Source of the DNA: Thermoplasmatales archaeon
GTDB lineage: Archaea; Thermoplasmatota; Thermoplasmata; Thermoplasmatales; GCA-001856825
DNA: 64,000 bases
NCBI GenBank assembly: GCA_026127935.1
Contig: JAJSLL010000009.1
Location: 1 to 64,000 of the forward strand
Direction of reading: 5' to 3'
The translations under genes and the position numbers were made by a program. Below, piece by piece: positions 18,046-26,896 of this stretch. Position 1 is the first letter of the stretch; every line of letters begins with the position of its first letter. The notes beneath the pieces are model-generated. The model made no database searches. It saw nothing but the letters and a program-made list of their open reading frames with translations, and was not told the DNA's origin.

Positions 18046-18203
18046 AAAGTCTTATTTTCAAGTGCACAGCTTGCAACAGCTATACGCTGGAAGGAAAATG
18101 TCCAAAGTGTGGTTCTTCAACCAAGTCAACAATTCCCCCGAGATTCTCGCCACAAGATAAATATGGAAAGTACAGGTTGAAGATGCTGTATGGGAAGGAG
18201 TGA
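18042..18203 (+). CDS. nop10: H/ACA RNP protein Nop10
   Basis: A 53-residue protein too short for routine ORF calling. It has CTAC and CPKC zinc-ribbon halves, then PPRFSPQDKYGKYR, the conserved Nop10 linker, and a short C-terminal helix. Nop10 supports the pseudouridine synthase Cbf5 (22066-22956 here) in H/ACA guide complexes and in rRNA modification. GTG start overlaps the aIF2-alpha stop. The gene order L44e-S27e-aIF2a-Nop10-PAC2 is a well-known archaeal arrangement. Confidence 0.95.
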   Translation: MKSLIFKCTACNSYTLEGKCPKCGSSTKSTIPPRFSPQDKYGKYRLKMLYGKE

Positions 18204-18207
18204 AAAA

Positions 18208-18960
18208 ATGGAAAGTGTAATCATTCGAATGGTAGACAACGTGAAGTTAAAGAATTCGGTATTGATAGTTGGACTCCCGGGAATTGGGAATGTCGGAAAG
18301 ATAACCGCGGATTTCCTTATAGAGAGCATTAAAGCAAAGAAGCTCGCGGACGTATTCTCTCATCACCTGCCTCCACAGGTATTGATGAACGAGGATGCCC
18401 TTGCCAGACTGGTAAGGAATGAACTGTACTACAAGAAGAGAAAGGAAGGAGACATCGTATTCTTCACCGGAGATTTCCAGGGACTCACTTCACAGGGACA
18501 GTACGAGATATGCTACAAAGTCCTGGAACTGGCGACCAAGCTAGATGTTAAGCGGATTATAACGCTTGGAGGTTACCAGATAGGCAAGCTCATGGAGCTC
18601 CCTAGAGTGCTCGGAGCATATACTTCTAAAGAAGTGAAGGAAGAAGTGGAGAAACTTGGTGTCATATTCTCAAAGAATGAACCCGGAGGAGGCATCGTCG
18701 GAGGGGCAGGTCTTTTCCTCGGAATGGGACAGGAACTGTTCGGACTGCCTGGAGTCTGCCTAATGGGAGAAACTTCGGGTTACTTCACGGACCCTAAATC
18801 AGCGAAACAGGTTACAAAGATACTGGTGGATTATCTCAAGCTGGGAACTGACACAGCAAGCTTGGACGAGCGGATAAAAGAAATAGAGGACATAACGACC
18901 AGGATGATAGAGAACCCCTCACCTGAAGAAAGAAAAGAGGACCTGGGATATTTCGGATAG
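18208..18960 (+). CDS. PAC2-family proteasome assembly chaperone-like protein
   Basis: PAC2/ATP-grasp-like protein of the family linked to proteasome assembly. The N-terminal LIVGLPGIGNVGKITADFLI and the later ITLGGYQIG and GGGIVGGAGLFLGM segments are typical. 251 residues is the normal length, with a charged coiled tail (LDERIKEIEDITTRMIE). The start is placed at 18208, just after the Nop10 stop, preceded by GGAG. Last gene of the operon. Biochemical role in archaea is inferred from eukaryotic relatives. Confidence 0.85.
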   Translation: MESVIIRMVDNVKLKNSVLIVGLPGIGNVGKITADFLIESIKAKKLADVFSHHLPPQVLMNEDALARLVRNELYYKKRKEGDIVFFTGDFQGLTSQGQYEICYKVLELATKLDVKRIITLGGYQIGKLMELPRVLGAYTSKEVKEEVEKLGVIFSKNEPGGGIVGGAGLFLGMGQELFGLPGVCLMGETSGYFTDPKSAKQVTKILVDYLKLGTDTASLDERIKEIEDITTRMIENPSPEERKEDLGYFG

Positions 18961-18980
18961 AAAAGTTCATCTGATTTATT

Positions 18981-19337
18981 TTACTCTTTTTTAAGCACAA
19001 TCTTTTCAGGAAGATTGTTTTTCTCCAAGACAACCCCTATGAGATCTGAATGCCTTGGATTTATCGAATAATAAGTGAACTTCCATTTCTCTCTTCTCAA
19101 TAGCAGTCCGACTTCGTATAATTTGTGAAGATGAGAGGTCACCGTAGGCTGTGGCAAGCCAAGGGCTATTTCTAGGTCGCAGGCACAAACCTCTCCATAC
19201 TCTAGCATAATGTCAAGTATGGCAATTCTAGAACCGTTCGCAAGTGCTGAAATCATCTCGGAGGATTTCTGATACTTCCTCGTATCGACTTTCTTGATGC
19301 CCTTGACCGTGCAGGTTCTCGAATCCTCACTTTTCAC
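18981..19337 (-). CDS. arsR: ArsR/SmtB-family metalloregulator
   Basis: Winged-helix repressor released by arsenite or a related metal(loid). The helix-turn-helix is LGLPQPTVTSHLHKLYEVGL at about residues 67-86. Just before it EVCACDLE provides the cysteine pair seen in arsenite-sensing ArsR proteins (ELCVCDL). A further Cys lies near residue 9. It follows an ACR3 transporter with an 11-nt overlap, so the repressor is the distal gene of its own target operon. Confidence 0.88.
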   Translation of the reverse strand: MKSEDSRTCTVKGIKKVDTRKYQKSSEMISALANGSRIAILDIMLEYGEVCACDLEIALGLPQPTVTSHLHKLYEVGLLLRREKWKFTYYSINPRHSDLIGVVLEKNNLPEKIVLKKE

Positions 19338-20322
19338 CCAGAATCACTCCCTTGCTTGGGTTTGTCTTCATGATGCTGTTTCTCTTGGTCAGCTGCAACC
19401 AGACGAGCAACAGCATGAGCGGAATTTCAAGCAGGGGGCCAATTGCAGTTGTGAATATCACGTACGGGTACGCCGAAAATGCCACAATCGCTATGGCTAT
19501 ACTTATCTCAAAGTCCCTCGCTGAAACTGTGAAACCTATTGCAGTCGAATCGGGATAGTCGAACTTCGCTCTCTTTGCTGCATAATATCCCAAATGAAAG
19601 AGCACGAAATAGAAGGTGAGCATGACAACGCCCACCATCCAAACCAGTGTTATGTGATCCATTATACCCGATCCCTCACTCCAGAAAATGCTGACAATTG
19701 TGAACATCAGGGCGAGTGTTTGCACAGTTCCCAGACCATTCAAGAACTTCGTAAAATATGGTTTTCGCCAAAGGAAATAACGTGTCAGCGCTCCTGCCAC
19801 CAAAGGGGTCGCGAGATACAAAATAACGCTCTTCAGGATCACCAGCGGATTGATAATCAGTTGTGTACGTGCAAGGAGATAGACCAGGAATGGAGTAGTC
19901 ATGACCTGTATTATGGAATTCCATGCAACAAACGACACTCCAGCCGCTAGGTTGCCTTTTGCTAGATCTGTCCACACCATGACCATCGCTATGCATGGGG
20001 CCACTCCGAGCAATATGATTCCCACAAGGACCTGTGACCCGACCTGTGTCCCAATTAATCCAAACCTTTCAAATATGCCGAAGAAGAATAAATAAGCCAG
20101 TCCCCCGACCAGAAAGGGAGCGATAGCATAATTGAGGAAGATCATCAGTCCTAGTTTCCTAACATCCTTCATGCCTCCAAGAATTTCCTTTAGGTGCACC
20201 TTCGTCATCGCGGGGTAAATCATGAAGAAGAGACCGATCGGAATTCCAAAGGTCGATACGGTCCCGATCAGATTACTTCCTTTGAAACTCAATCCCAACC
20301 CCAGAATCATTGAAACTACCAC
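19327..20322 (-). CDS. acr3: ACR3-type arsenite efflux permease
   Basis: Ten-helix transporter of the bile/arsenite superfamily that exports arsenite or antimonite. GVAPCIAMVMVWTDLAKGN at about residues 107-125 carries the conserved functional cysteine of ACR3. SARDFEISIAIAIVAF is the second conserved helix. The GTG at 20322 is the first standard start after an upstream stop; the family usually starts 15-20 residues earlier, and the upstream in-frame segment LPLRTTLFPVF could belong to the protein, so the true start is uncertain. Operon with arsR. Confidence 0.88.
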   Translation of the reverse strand: MVVSMILGLGLSFKGSNLIGTVSTFGIPIGLFFMIYPAMTKVHLKEILGGMKDVRKLGLMIFLNYAIAPFLVGGLAYLFFFGIFERFGLIGTQVGSQVLVGIILLGVAPCIAMVMVWTDLAKGNLAAGVSFVAWNSIIQVMTTPFLVYLLARTQLIINPLVILKSVILYLATPLVAGALTRYFLWRKPYFTKFLNGLGTVQTLALMFTIVSIFWSEGSGIMDHITLVWMVGVVMLTFYFVLFHLGYYAAKRAKFDYPDSTAIGFTVSARDFEISIAIAIVAFSAYPYVIFTTAIGPLLEIPLMLLLVWLQLTKRNSIMKTNPSKGVILGEK

Positions 20323-20449
20323 GAATACTGGAAAAAGTGTTGTTCTGAGAGGAAGTGACCTTCGAACTCTAACTGAATTCGCGGACGCCCCCTCCCTTCG
20401 GTTCTATCCCAGAATTCGCAATGTATACAAGGATTCGGAACACTCTTTT

Positions 20450-20484
20450 AAATCATATTGTCATATTAATGTTTTATGATATGA
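20450..20484. promoter_or_regulatory. acr3-arsR promoter and probable ArsR operator
   Basis: ATCATAT (20452-20458) and ATGATAT (20476-20482) form an inverted pair, with an extra TCATATT copy at 20461-20467. On the minus strand the TATA-like GATTTAAAAG overlaps the proximal arm. A dyad over the TATA element upstream of an arsR operon is the expected layout of a repressor site. Confidence 0.5.
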
Positions 20485-20578
20485 AAGCATAGAACTATGG
20501 CATCTTTACTGACGACTGCGTCCACAAAGTAGCTACAAAATTGAGTTAAAAATTTATACAGCATATTTATCAGCAGGC

Positions 20579-20743
20579 ATGGAAGAGCTACTCGTTCACT
20601 TCGATATTTATTCTGAAAATGCAAAGTTCTTTGCAAAAGTTAAGAGCGAGATGGGTGGCCTCAGAGAGTTTTCTGCAAGAAACATCGAAAAGCTGATGGA
20701 ACAAGTAATCATCGATGTCAGCGAGGAATTTGACAACTTATAG
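20579..20743 (+). CDS. Small acidic hypothetical protein
   Basis: A 54-residue ORF too short for routine calling, starting MEELLVHFDIYSENAKFF. It is charged and helical, with no recognised domain. A TATA-like AAAATTTATAC is centred about 25 nt before the ATG, the leaderless spacing used by other genes here, which supports it as real. It ends 49 nt before the antiporter gene's stop on the opposite strand. Confidence 0.55.
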   Translation: MEELLVHFDIYSENAKFFAKVKSEMGGLREFSARNIEKLMEQVIIDVSEEFDNL

Positions 20744-20791
20744 ATCAACCATCCACTTATGAGTTCGTGATTTTTCCTAAGGACTGAGCCG

Positions 20792-22024
20792 TCAGACTTC
20801 ATCTTTATGAAGCGCTTTGTAAATCCTACCCATCAACAGCGGCTGGACAGTCAATGAAGTGAATATGATGACCAGTACAAGCGCTTCTATAGCCTGTCCC
20901 CAGTATTGCAGCAGCACGTTGTTTGTCTGATCCCCCATTATGAGAATGGTCGGCGCCAGTATTGCAGGGAAGATACCTCTCGTACCCTCAAGTCCCACGA
21001 ATACGAGGTCTCCGTACTTCAGGTCAACGTCCACCGAACCCGCTAGTATGACAGCGAGTGGTCTCACGATGAATATCAGAATCAGTGCAATCAGAATGCC
21101 AGGGATGACGAATGAAATAAGGATGGAGAGATTAACGGAAGCACCCAGAAACACGAATATAAGGATCGCTGCGAATGTGGATATGTTGTCCATGAACTGC
21201 TTGTAGTTTTCGAATTCGGTATCTCTCGGCATGAAATTCCCTGAGAGAACCCCGAAGATGGCTGCAGCCATATAACCGGATCCACCCATCACGACAGTTA
21301 TCGAGTAGGCAGACAAGCCGAACAGTAGGAACATGGCTGTATAATATTCTTTGAAATCCTTCGGCAGTTTAATCCTGAGTAGGTAGAGCAGTACGAACAG
21401 GGCTCCAGCAATCAGTATCGGAAATAATCCCTGCGTGAAAAGAACGTAGAGGAACACGTTGCTGAAAGTGAATGGAGACGACTGTACCAAGGAGACGTTC
21501 TTTGGAAAGAAGATGATTATTAACGTTATTAGGAACAGGTACGAGAACGGGTCATTGAACACCGATTCTGTAATCAGCAGCGTGGATGGTACTTCAGATA
21601 CTTTCGTTTTCCTTAAGGATGTTATAACGGATGCTGGATCCGTGGAAGAGATGATGGCTCCGACCATGAACCCGACCCATATCGGTGCCCTCAGGAGGAA
21701 TACCAGAATGACTCCGGTCGTTATCCCGGTGACAAAAAGAACAAAGGTCAACAACATCGATAGTGGTTTTACTATCCTTCTCAGCAGATATCTTGGGATC
21801 TTGGACGACTCGGCGAGTATGATGAATGCCGCTCCTATTGGCCCGATGTAATTGTAGAAGAGCACTTCAGCTTCCCCTGGTTTGATGAGGTAAAGAACCG
21901 GTCCCACCAGAATACCAAGCAGCAGGAGATACGGAATGTATACAGTCCCAGTGAGCCTAGCTATCAGTGTTGCTAAGTATCCTAGAGTAAGTGCAATGAG
22001 GATGGGAGCTAGGAAGCTGTACAC
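20792..22024 (-). CDS. Na+/H+ antiporter of the CPA1/NhaP type
   Basis: Integral membrane cation/proton exchanger of 410 residues with about 12 hydrophobic segments. SSTDPASVITSLRKTKV and ITESVFNDPFSY contain the conserved aspartates of CPA1 ion-binding helices. GLEGTRGIFPAIL is a further family segment. Likely works in pH or sodium balance. Stand-alone gene, upstream of which the ribosomal superoperon ends. Confidence 0.87.
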   Translation of the reverse strand: MYSFLAPILIALTLGYLATLIARLTGTVYIPYLLLLGILVGPVLYLIKPGEAEVLFYNYIGPIGAAFIILAESSKIPRYLLRRIVKPLSMLLTFVLFVTGITTGVILVFLLRAPIWVGFMVGAIISSTDPASVITSLRKTKVSEVPSTLLITESVFNDPFSYLFLITLIIIFFPKNVSLVQSSPFTFSNVFLYVLFTQGLFPILIAGALFVLLYLLRIKLPKDFKEYYTAMFLLFGLSAYSITVVMGGSGYMAAAIFGVLSGNFMPRDTEFENYKQFMDNISTFAAILIFVFLGASVNLSILISFVIPGILIALILIFIVRPLAVILAGSVDVDLKYGDLVFVGLEGTRGIFPAILAPTILIMGDQTNNVLLQYWGQAIEALVLVIIFTSLTVQPLLMGRIYKALHKDEV

Positions 22025-22065
22025 TTGTGTGTAACAGCAAATAGATTAAAATCTTTTTTTTGAAT

Positions 22066-22956
22066 TCATTTGCCAGTTTTCCAGCCTTTCGGATAGACAC
22101 CTCTGTCTATAAGCACGACAGAAGGCTTCACGACTTCTCCCTCCCTGGTTCCCATTCCGAGAAGCTCTCCCCTGGGACTCATTATCCTGAGTGTTTTTCC
22201 CTCTCCCATGTCTTCTATGATCCCCTTCCTGAAAATACTCGCACCATGGGCCATAGCGTCTATGGCGCTCTCCTTCAGTATTATTCTTGGGTAGTCCTTT
22301 GTGACCTGCTCCGGATCGATTAGCATGCTTGAGAGCAGCTTCTCGTCACCGTCCTTGTAAAGTGTATATGCGTCCTTGAGTTTCTGCAGTGTCGATAGGT
22401 TGGATTCGTTCAGAGGTCCGCTGCGTGTCCTTCTGAGCTCAACCATGTTCCCGCCAACCAGGAGCGCATCCCCCATATCCCTGCAGAGTGTCCTGATGTA
22501 GACACCTGATTCAACGTCTGCATTGAAAAGGACATGTCTCTCTTTCATTTCCATTAATTTGAGTGAATATATCATCCTCTTTCTGAGGTTCCTTGCGACC
22601 GCTGATCTAAGCGGTGGAAATTGAAAAATCTCCCCTGTGAATTCCTTCAGCACGTCCTCGACCTTCATCCTGTCCACAGCCTTGTGAAGCAGCATTAGCG
22701 TGACATACTCCTTGCCCTGTTCGTGCAGGAAATCTGCCAGTCTCGTTGCTTTTTCCAATCCCACGGGTAATACGCCCGTCACGTTTGGGTCCAGAGTACC
22801 CACGTGACCCGCTTTTGAAATCCCCAGAATTTCCTTGACCCACGCAGACACCTGATGTGAGGTTGGGCCTCGCGGCTTGTCCAGCACGACGAAACCGAAG
22901 TTTATACGCTCTTCTATCGATCTTTCACGTGGTTCCTTGCCGAAGACTGAGACCAG
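22066..22956 (-). CDS. cbf5: tRNA/rRNA pseudouridine synthase Cbf5, probable CUG start
   Basis: Catalytic subunit of archaeal H/ACA complexes. The catalytic aspartate is in GHVGTLDPNVTGVLP; KPRGPTSHQVSAWVKEIL marks the TruB fold, and a C-terminal PUA domain includes the MSPRGELLGMG segment. The first standard start (GTG 22887) would remove the conserved N-terminal extension (KEPRERSIEERINFG), which is present in frame upstream. The frame opens after TAA and its only plausible initiator is CTG at 22954-22956, preceded at 5 nt by GGAGGTGAT (22962-22970), a full match to the 16S 3' end. This gives 296 residues, overlapping cmk by 32 nt. Confidence 0.92.
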   Translation of the reverse strand: MVSVFGKEPRERSIEERINFGFVVLDKPRGPTSHQVSAWVKEILGISKAGHVGTLDPNVTGVLPVGLEKATRLADFLHEQGKEYVTLMLLHKAVDRMKVEDVLKEFTGEIFQFPPLRSAVARNLRKRMIYSLKLMEMKERHVLFNADVESGVYIRTLCRDMGDALLVGGNMVELRRTRSGPLNESNLSTLQKLKDAYTLYKDGDEKLLSSMLIDPEQVTKDYPRIILKESAIDAMAHGASIFRKGIIEDMGEGKTLRIMSPRGELLGMGTREGEVVKPSVVLIDRGVYPKGWKTGK

Positions 22957-23479
22957 AGATTATCACCTCCGCGATTTTTTCTGCTCCTTCTGAACTTGCA
23001 TCTACAACTAGATCATATATCGATGTGTCCCTGAAATCTATTCCATAGTATTTCTTGTAGCGAGCCCACTCGCTCTCTTCCCTTTCTCTTATCTGATATA
23101 GCAGGTTGTCTCCCTTCTCTTCTTCCCTGTAATGTATGGAATTCCTGATCCTCTGGAGACGCACATCCTCCCTTGCATCTACGAAAACCTTGAAGGCCTC
23201 TATCCCATTCATATGACACAACCATCCTGAAAGTCTCGACTCAACGATTACATTGGATTTCGCTCTCAGAACATCCAGAAGGTATGAGTCTAGCACCCTA
23301 TCGTAGCTGCCCTCTTTCTCGGCTGCTATTCCCAGTTCTGCGAGTGAAATTTTCATTTCTTTTGCCTTTTCCCTGAAAATCTTTCCACCGGTGACGAGTT
23401 CGTAGGACAACCTGTTGCTGACCATTTCTGCAACAGTTGTCTTACCGCTGCCCGGTGGGCCCGATATAGTTACCCTCAT
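22925..23479 (-). CDS. cmk: Cytidylate kinase
   Basis: Archaeal-type CMP kinase phosphorylating CMP/dCMP. P-loop GPPGSGKTT at residues 7-15, then GGKIFREKAKEMKISLAEL (family G-x-I/F-R). ESRLSGWLCH is the NMP-binding part and REREESEWARYKKYYGID the lid/C-terminal segment. 184 residues is typical. It overlaps DUF106 upstream and cbf5 downstream, in the conserved SecY-AdkA-DUF106-Cmk-Cbf5 order. Confidence 0.94.
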   Translation of the reverse strand: MRVTISGPPGSGKTTVAEMVSNRLSYELVTGGKIFREKAKEMKISLAELGIAAEKEGSYDRVLDSYLLDVLRAKSNVIVESRLSGWLCHMNGIEAFKVFVDAREDVRLQRIRNSIHYREEEKGDNLLYQIREREESEWARYKKYYGIDFRDTSIYDLVVDASSEGAEKIAEVIISGLSLRQGTT

Positions 23480-24155
23480 TCCTAACTCTCCGTCTCATGT
23501 ACCATAGTTTGAGCGAGTACTGCAACGGGTATGTGAATATTAGTGAAAACAGCGAGTACAGTCCTATCCATATATAGAATCCGAAATAGCGCGTCATGAG
23601 GTCTCCCTGACCGAACGGTGAATTGATCGTTGTGAAATCGAGTTTCTGGACCTGGTACATGAATCCTATCAACCACGCGAAGATCAGCACCGTGAGTATC
23701 AGTGTTACGAAAGTTGGCTTCATCTGCTGCTGTGTCAACTTCATCGAGTCCTGCATTGACCTGGACTGCTCGGCTCTGACTGAATCCATTTCAGCCTTGT
23801 CTCTTGACCTTATTGCCTCCCTATACCTCTCCTGGAGTTTCTTGTTCTTGTGCTGCATTTCTGCCATACCGAAATAATCGGTGAAGAAATGCCTTGCAAT
23901 CGTGTTCACAAATCCGGTCAGGAGAGCTGCCCCAAGGATTGTGAATAGTGGACGAGTGTAGTCGAACCCTATGACCGGCTGAAGGATGTACGTCATGGGT
24001 ATCGAGAACAATTCCCTCAGGGTCGGGACAGTATAAACGAAGAGAAGAAGGATCATTATCAGGAAATAGAGCATCTGCGTCCTCATCGAAGATGACATGG
24101 CCTGCTGCTGTTCCCTGGTCTGAGGTGTTGGTGGAGATCGTTGTCTCTGACTCAT
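23442..24155 (-). CDS. DUF106 membrane protein (archaeal YidC/Oxa1/EMC3-like insertase)
   Basis: Archaeal relative of YidC/Get1/EMC3 membrane insertases. 237 residues: a polar N-terminus with QQQ, helix 1 near 30-48, helix 2 near 73-90, a charged coiled region (KKLQERYREAIRSRDKAEMD), then two to three C-terminal helices starting at FVTLILTVLIFAWLIG. Genomic position beside SecY and AdkA is conserved in archaea and fits a role in membrane-protein insertion. Confidence 0.88.
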   Translation of the reverse strand: MSQRQRSPPTPQTREQQQAMSSSMRTQMLYFLIMILLLFVYTVPTLRELFSIPMTYILQPVIGFDYTRPLFTILGAALLTGFVNTIARHFFTDYFGMAEMQHKNKKLQERYREAIRSRDKAEMDSVRAEQSRSMQDSMKLTQQQMKPTFVTLILTVLIFAWLIGFMYQVQKLDFTTINSPFGQGDLMTRYFGFYIWIGLYSLFSLIFTYPLQYSLKLWYMRRRVRNEGNYIGPTGQR

Positions 24156-24715
24156 TGCCCACCTTCATCGTTCGGTCTTATTACGGAGATTATCTTTAAA
24201 GAAGCCTCTTTTACCTTTCCGTTCTCGTTCATTACGACCAGCAGTGGAGAGCCTGTCATGGCAGAATAAGTTATCCCGTATTCCCTGTTGGCCTCCATGT
24301 GAGACCTAATCCTCTCGAGGGAGTCCTTGTCCCTGTTCCTTCTCGGATCGTTCTTTCTCCTTTCAAATATCTCGAGCGGGTCCGCTTCTATTGATATGAA
24401 AAGGTCCGGATGAAGTGTATCGAGTACGTTGACCGGCAACCCAGGGAGGTACCCTCCCTTGGTGTTGACTGAGAAGTGAGTGTCGATGATGACATCCTTG
24501 AACTGTGCGAGTTTCTCCGCTGCAAGCGTCTGTATCTCCTTCTGCTTGACCACCGGAAGTTTTCTCAGCTCGTCCCTACTCTTTACGTAATCCCGGGCAA
24601 TGGCTTCCTTGAGCATTGCGTCCCCGTAGTTTTCCACCCTGAATCCATCCTTCAAGAGTTCTTCGAGGACTGTGGTCTTTCCTACCCCGGGAATCCCCCC
24701 TATTATCACTTTCAT
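24152..24715 (-). CDS. adkA: Adenylate kinase (archaeal AdkA type)
   Basis: AMP phosphorylation. P-loop GGIPGVGKTT at residues 6-15, ENYGDAMLKEA for AMP contact, DTHFSVNTKGGYLPGLP as the central segment and RRKNDPRRNRDKDS as the short lid, all typical of the archaeal AdkA family, whose usual length is about 190. Lies between secY and DUF106 with a four-base overlap to the latter. Confidence 0.94.
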   Translation of the reverse strand: MKVIIGGIPGVGKTTVLEELLKDGFRVENYGDAMLKEAIARDYVKSRDELRKLPVVKQKEIQTLAAEKLAQFKDVIIDTHFSVNTKGGYLPGLPVNVLDTLHPDLFISIEADPLEIFERRKNDPRRNRDKDSLERIRSHMEANREYGITYSAMTGSPLLVVMNENGKVKEASLKIISVIRPNDEGGQ

Positions 24716-24720
24716 CTGCT

Positions 24721-26478
24721 CTACAATCCTCCAAAGAAGTCTCTCATGAAAGGATACATTTCTGTCATCTGCTCCTTGCCCATCGCTTGGTATAGCTGAA
24801 TGACAATTCCCACAGTCAGCAACACACCAGTTCCTGAGGCGTTACCGACCGTGCCGATGAGGTCTGCTCCAGCAGCCAGTGCTCCTACTGCAGCACCGCT
24901 GAAGACTGTAATTGCAGGTATGTATTTGTCCAGGACCCTCTTGAGGACCCTCGGGTCCCTTCTGAATCCGGGGATCTGCATCCCAGAGCTTTGAATCTGT
25001 CTCGCTACACCTTCAGAGTTCATGTTGGTTGTCTCAATCCAGAACTTCGCGAACATTACAGATGCCCCCACCATAAAGGTGACATAAGCCAGCACGTGGA
25101 TGCTCATCTCCCAAGGGGGATGGCTGAGAAGTTGTGTCTTGTACACCGAAGGCTGTAATATCGGGAAGAGCCAGTTGGCTATCCCGTTCGGATTTGCAAG
25201 GTACCACGCCAGTCCACCGATGGGAGTCGTCTGCTGTATGTTCAGCTGGGTGGCTAGCGATGACGATGGATATGCACCAAGCAACCAGTTGTGCCCAAAT
25301 ATCGGAACGTGGGCGAGTGTAGGATTTGTCCAGAACAGCAGTGTCCACATAGATAGGTTAGCAAGAACAGCTGCTGCGAGTATGACTGGTATGTTGGATG
25401 CGTACATCAACTGTATCGGGTATCTTCCCCTCGCACCTCTGGCCCTCTCGTGAGCCAGCGGCAGTTCCACCTTTACCGTTTGTGCCCAAACCACTAGGAA
25501 GAAAATGAATATAGTTCCCACTAGCGCGATCAGTGGATTCGGAGGCGAAAACAGAATCCTCTCTAGTCCGCCCGAGAACAGCGAAGCAGCGCTGTAGTGG
25601 CCCAGGAGATAGAATGTCTTGGGAAGCGCTCCACTTGGTGGATTGAGTACCGACAACGCAGAAGATGTGCTGACCGGCACCCAGTTCAGGGTCCCGAGAA
25701 TCAGTGCCTGCGAAACTCCTGCTGCGATGAAGAGTGAAACTCCAGAGCCTATTCCCCATTTGGATACAAGCTCATCCATGAAGAACAGCAAGTACGAGCC
25801 CATGAATATCTGAAGGATTATGGCCATTCTGGCAAGCAGCAGTCCATATCCTGGTACGGCAGCATTCAGCCCCGAAATGAGTATCGGATCTGGTGGGAGG
25901 TAACCGAATACCTGAGGTACTGCCTCCACGAATATCATTATGATCACCAAGAGTTTCTGTGCTCCTTGATAGAGGGCTTTGTCCTCTCCCTTCGTAAGGT
26001 CTATGTTGATGATCTTCGCTCCGGAGAACAGTTGCATGATGATGCTGGCCGTAACGATTGGACCTATTCCGAGATCCATTATTGAACCGGCCTGACCTGC
26101 GAATATGGTACGGAACTGGGCGAACACGTCGATTATCTGCGCCTTGTCGAGTCCGTACACGAATACGTTCGACAGTACAAAATAAATTATCAGCACCAGT
26201 GCAGTCCAGAGGAACTTCTCCTTGAACCTGACGTGCCTTCCCGGTCTCTTGACCGCGGGAAGTCTCTCGACGAGGTTCTTCCAGCCGTACAGCTTGGAAC
26301 CCTCGCCGGTGTAAGATAGAAGAAGATACGCAAGGTAATAGAGTGGTGATAGGAAGAGTGAGATTATGACCGTGTACGGTATGTTGTAATGTGCGTACCT
26401 GTAGTCTATGTACACATTAGCGGCGAATACGAGAATCAGAGGTATGGAAACTAATCTATTCCTCTTTATCTCCGCCAT
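24721..26478 (-). CDS. secY: Protein translocase subunit SecY
   Basis: Central channel of the Sec translocon. Ten transmembrane helices can be traced, starting with a plug-containing first segment and including MDLGIGPIVTASIIMQL near residue 135, the conserved helix after the plug. ERARGARGRYPIQLMYASN marks the cytoplasmic loop that binds the ribosome. 585 residues exceeds the 430-480 common in archaea; extra length is in an external loop around residues 370-440. Overlaps L15 by 23 nt, and is followed by adkA. Confidence 0.95.
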   Translation of the reverse strand: MAEIKRNRLVSIPLILVFAANVYIDYRYAHYNIPYTVIISLFLSPLYYLAYLLLSYTGEGSKLYGWKNLVERLPAVKRPGRHVRFKEKFLWTALVLIIYFVLSNVFVYGLDKAQIIDVFAQFRTIFAGQAGSIMDLGIGPIVTASIIMQLFSGAKIINIDLTKGEDKALYQGAQKLLVIIMIFVEAVPQVFGYLPPDPILISGLNAAVPGYGLLLARMAIILQIFMGSYLLFFMDELVSKWGIGSGVSLFIAAGVSQALILGTLNWVPVSTSSALSVLNPPSGALPKTFYLLGHYSAASLFSGGLERILFSPPNPLIALVGTIFIFFLVVWAQTVKVELPLAHERARGARGRYPIQLMYASNIPVILAAAVLANLSMWTLLFWTNPTLAHVPIFGHNWLLGAYPSSSLATQLNIQQTTPIGGLAWYLANPNGIANWLFPILQPSVYKTQLLSHPPWEMSIHVLAYVTFMVGASVMFAKFWIETTNMNSEGVARQIQSSGMQIPGFRRDPRVLKRVLDKYIPAITVFSGAAVGALAAGADLIGTVGNASGTGVLLTVGIVIQLYQAMGKEQMTEMYPFMRDFFGGL

Positions 26479-26896
26479 TAGTTTCTACCTCTCCCCCTGC
26501 ATTCTTGACTTTTTCAATTGCTTTCTCAGTTGCCTTTCCCACCTTGATTATGAAAGGTCTTCCGACCTGACCTCCACCCAGAAGCACTCCGTATCCCATC
26601 TTCTCCAAGTCTACCCTGATCTTATCTTCTTCAACCAGTGCCATCCCGGTTTCCACCAGCTTCTCTGAAGTCCTGTCGATGTCTCCGATGTTGATCGCCT
26701 TGATGTCGACCTTCTGTGCGTGTCTGGTAAATCCGTGGACTCCGTAGTGGTCAGGCATGTATACCTGCATCCAGATCCACCTGTGCTTTCCAAGACCGGC
26801 CATTCCATTTCCTCCTCTCTTTCCCTTTCCTCTACCGGCCTTGTGTCCTCGACCGTAAGCTCCACCTCTCAACTTTTTAGTTTTCTCCTTTACCAC
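26456..26896 (-). CDS. rpl15: 50S ribosomal protein L15 (uL15)
   Basis: Large-subunit protein with the basic Gly-rich N-terminus RGGAYGRGHKAGRGKGKRGG and the C-terminal KVGKATEKAIEKVKNAGGEV helix. The GTG at 26896 is chosen because GGTGG lies five bases before it; a longer ATG form from 26920 is possible. Between L30 and secY, with overlaps on both sides. Confidence 0.95.
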   Translation of the reverse strand: MVKEKTKKLRGGAYGRGHKAGRGKGKRGGNGMAGLGKHRWIWMQVYMPDHYGVHGFTRHAQKVDIKAINIGDIDRTSEKLVETGMALVEEDKIRVDLEKMGYGVLLGGGQVGRPFIIKVGKATEKAIEKVKNAGGEVETNGGDKEE

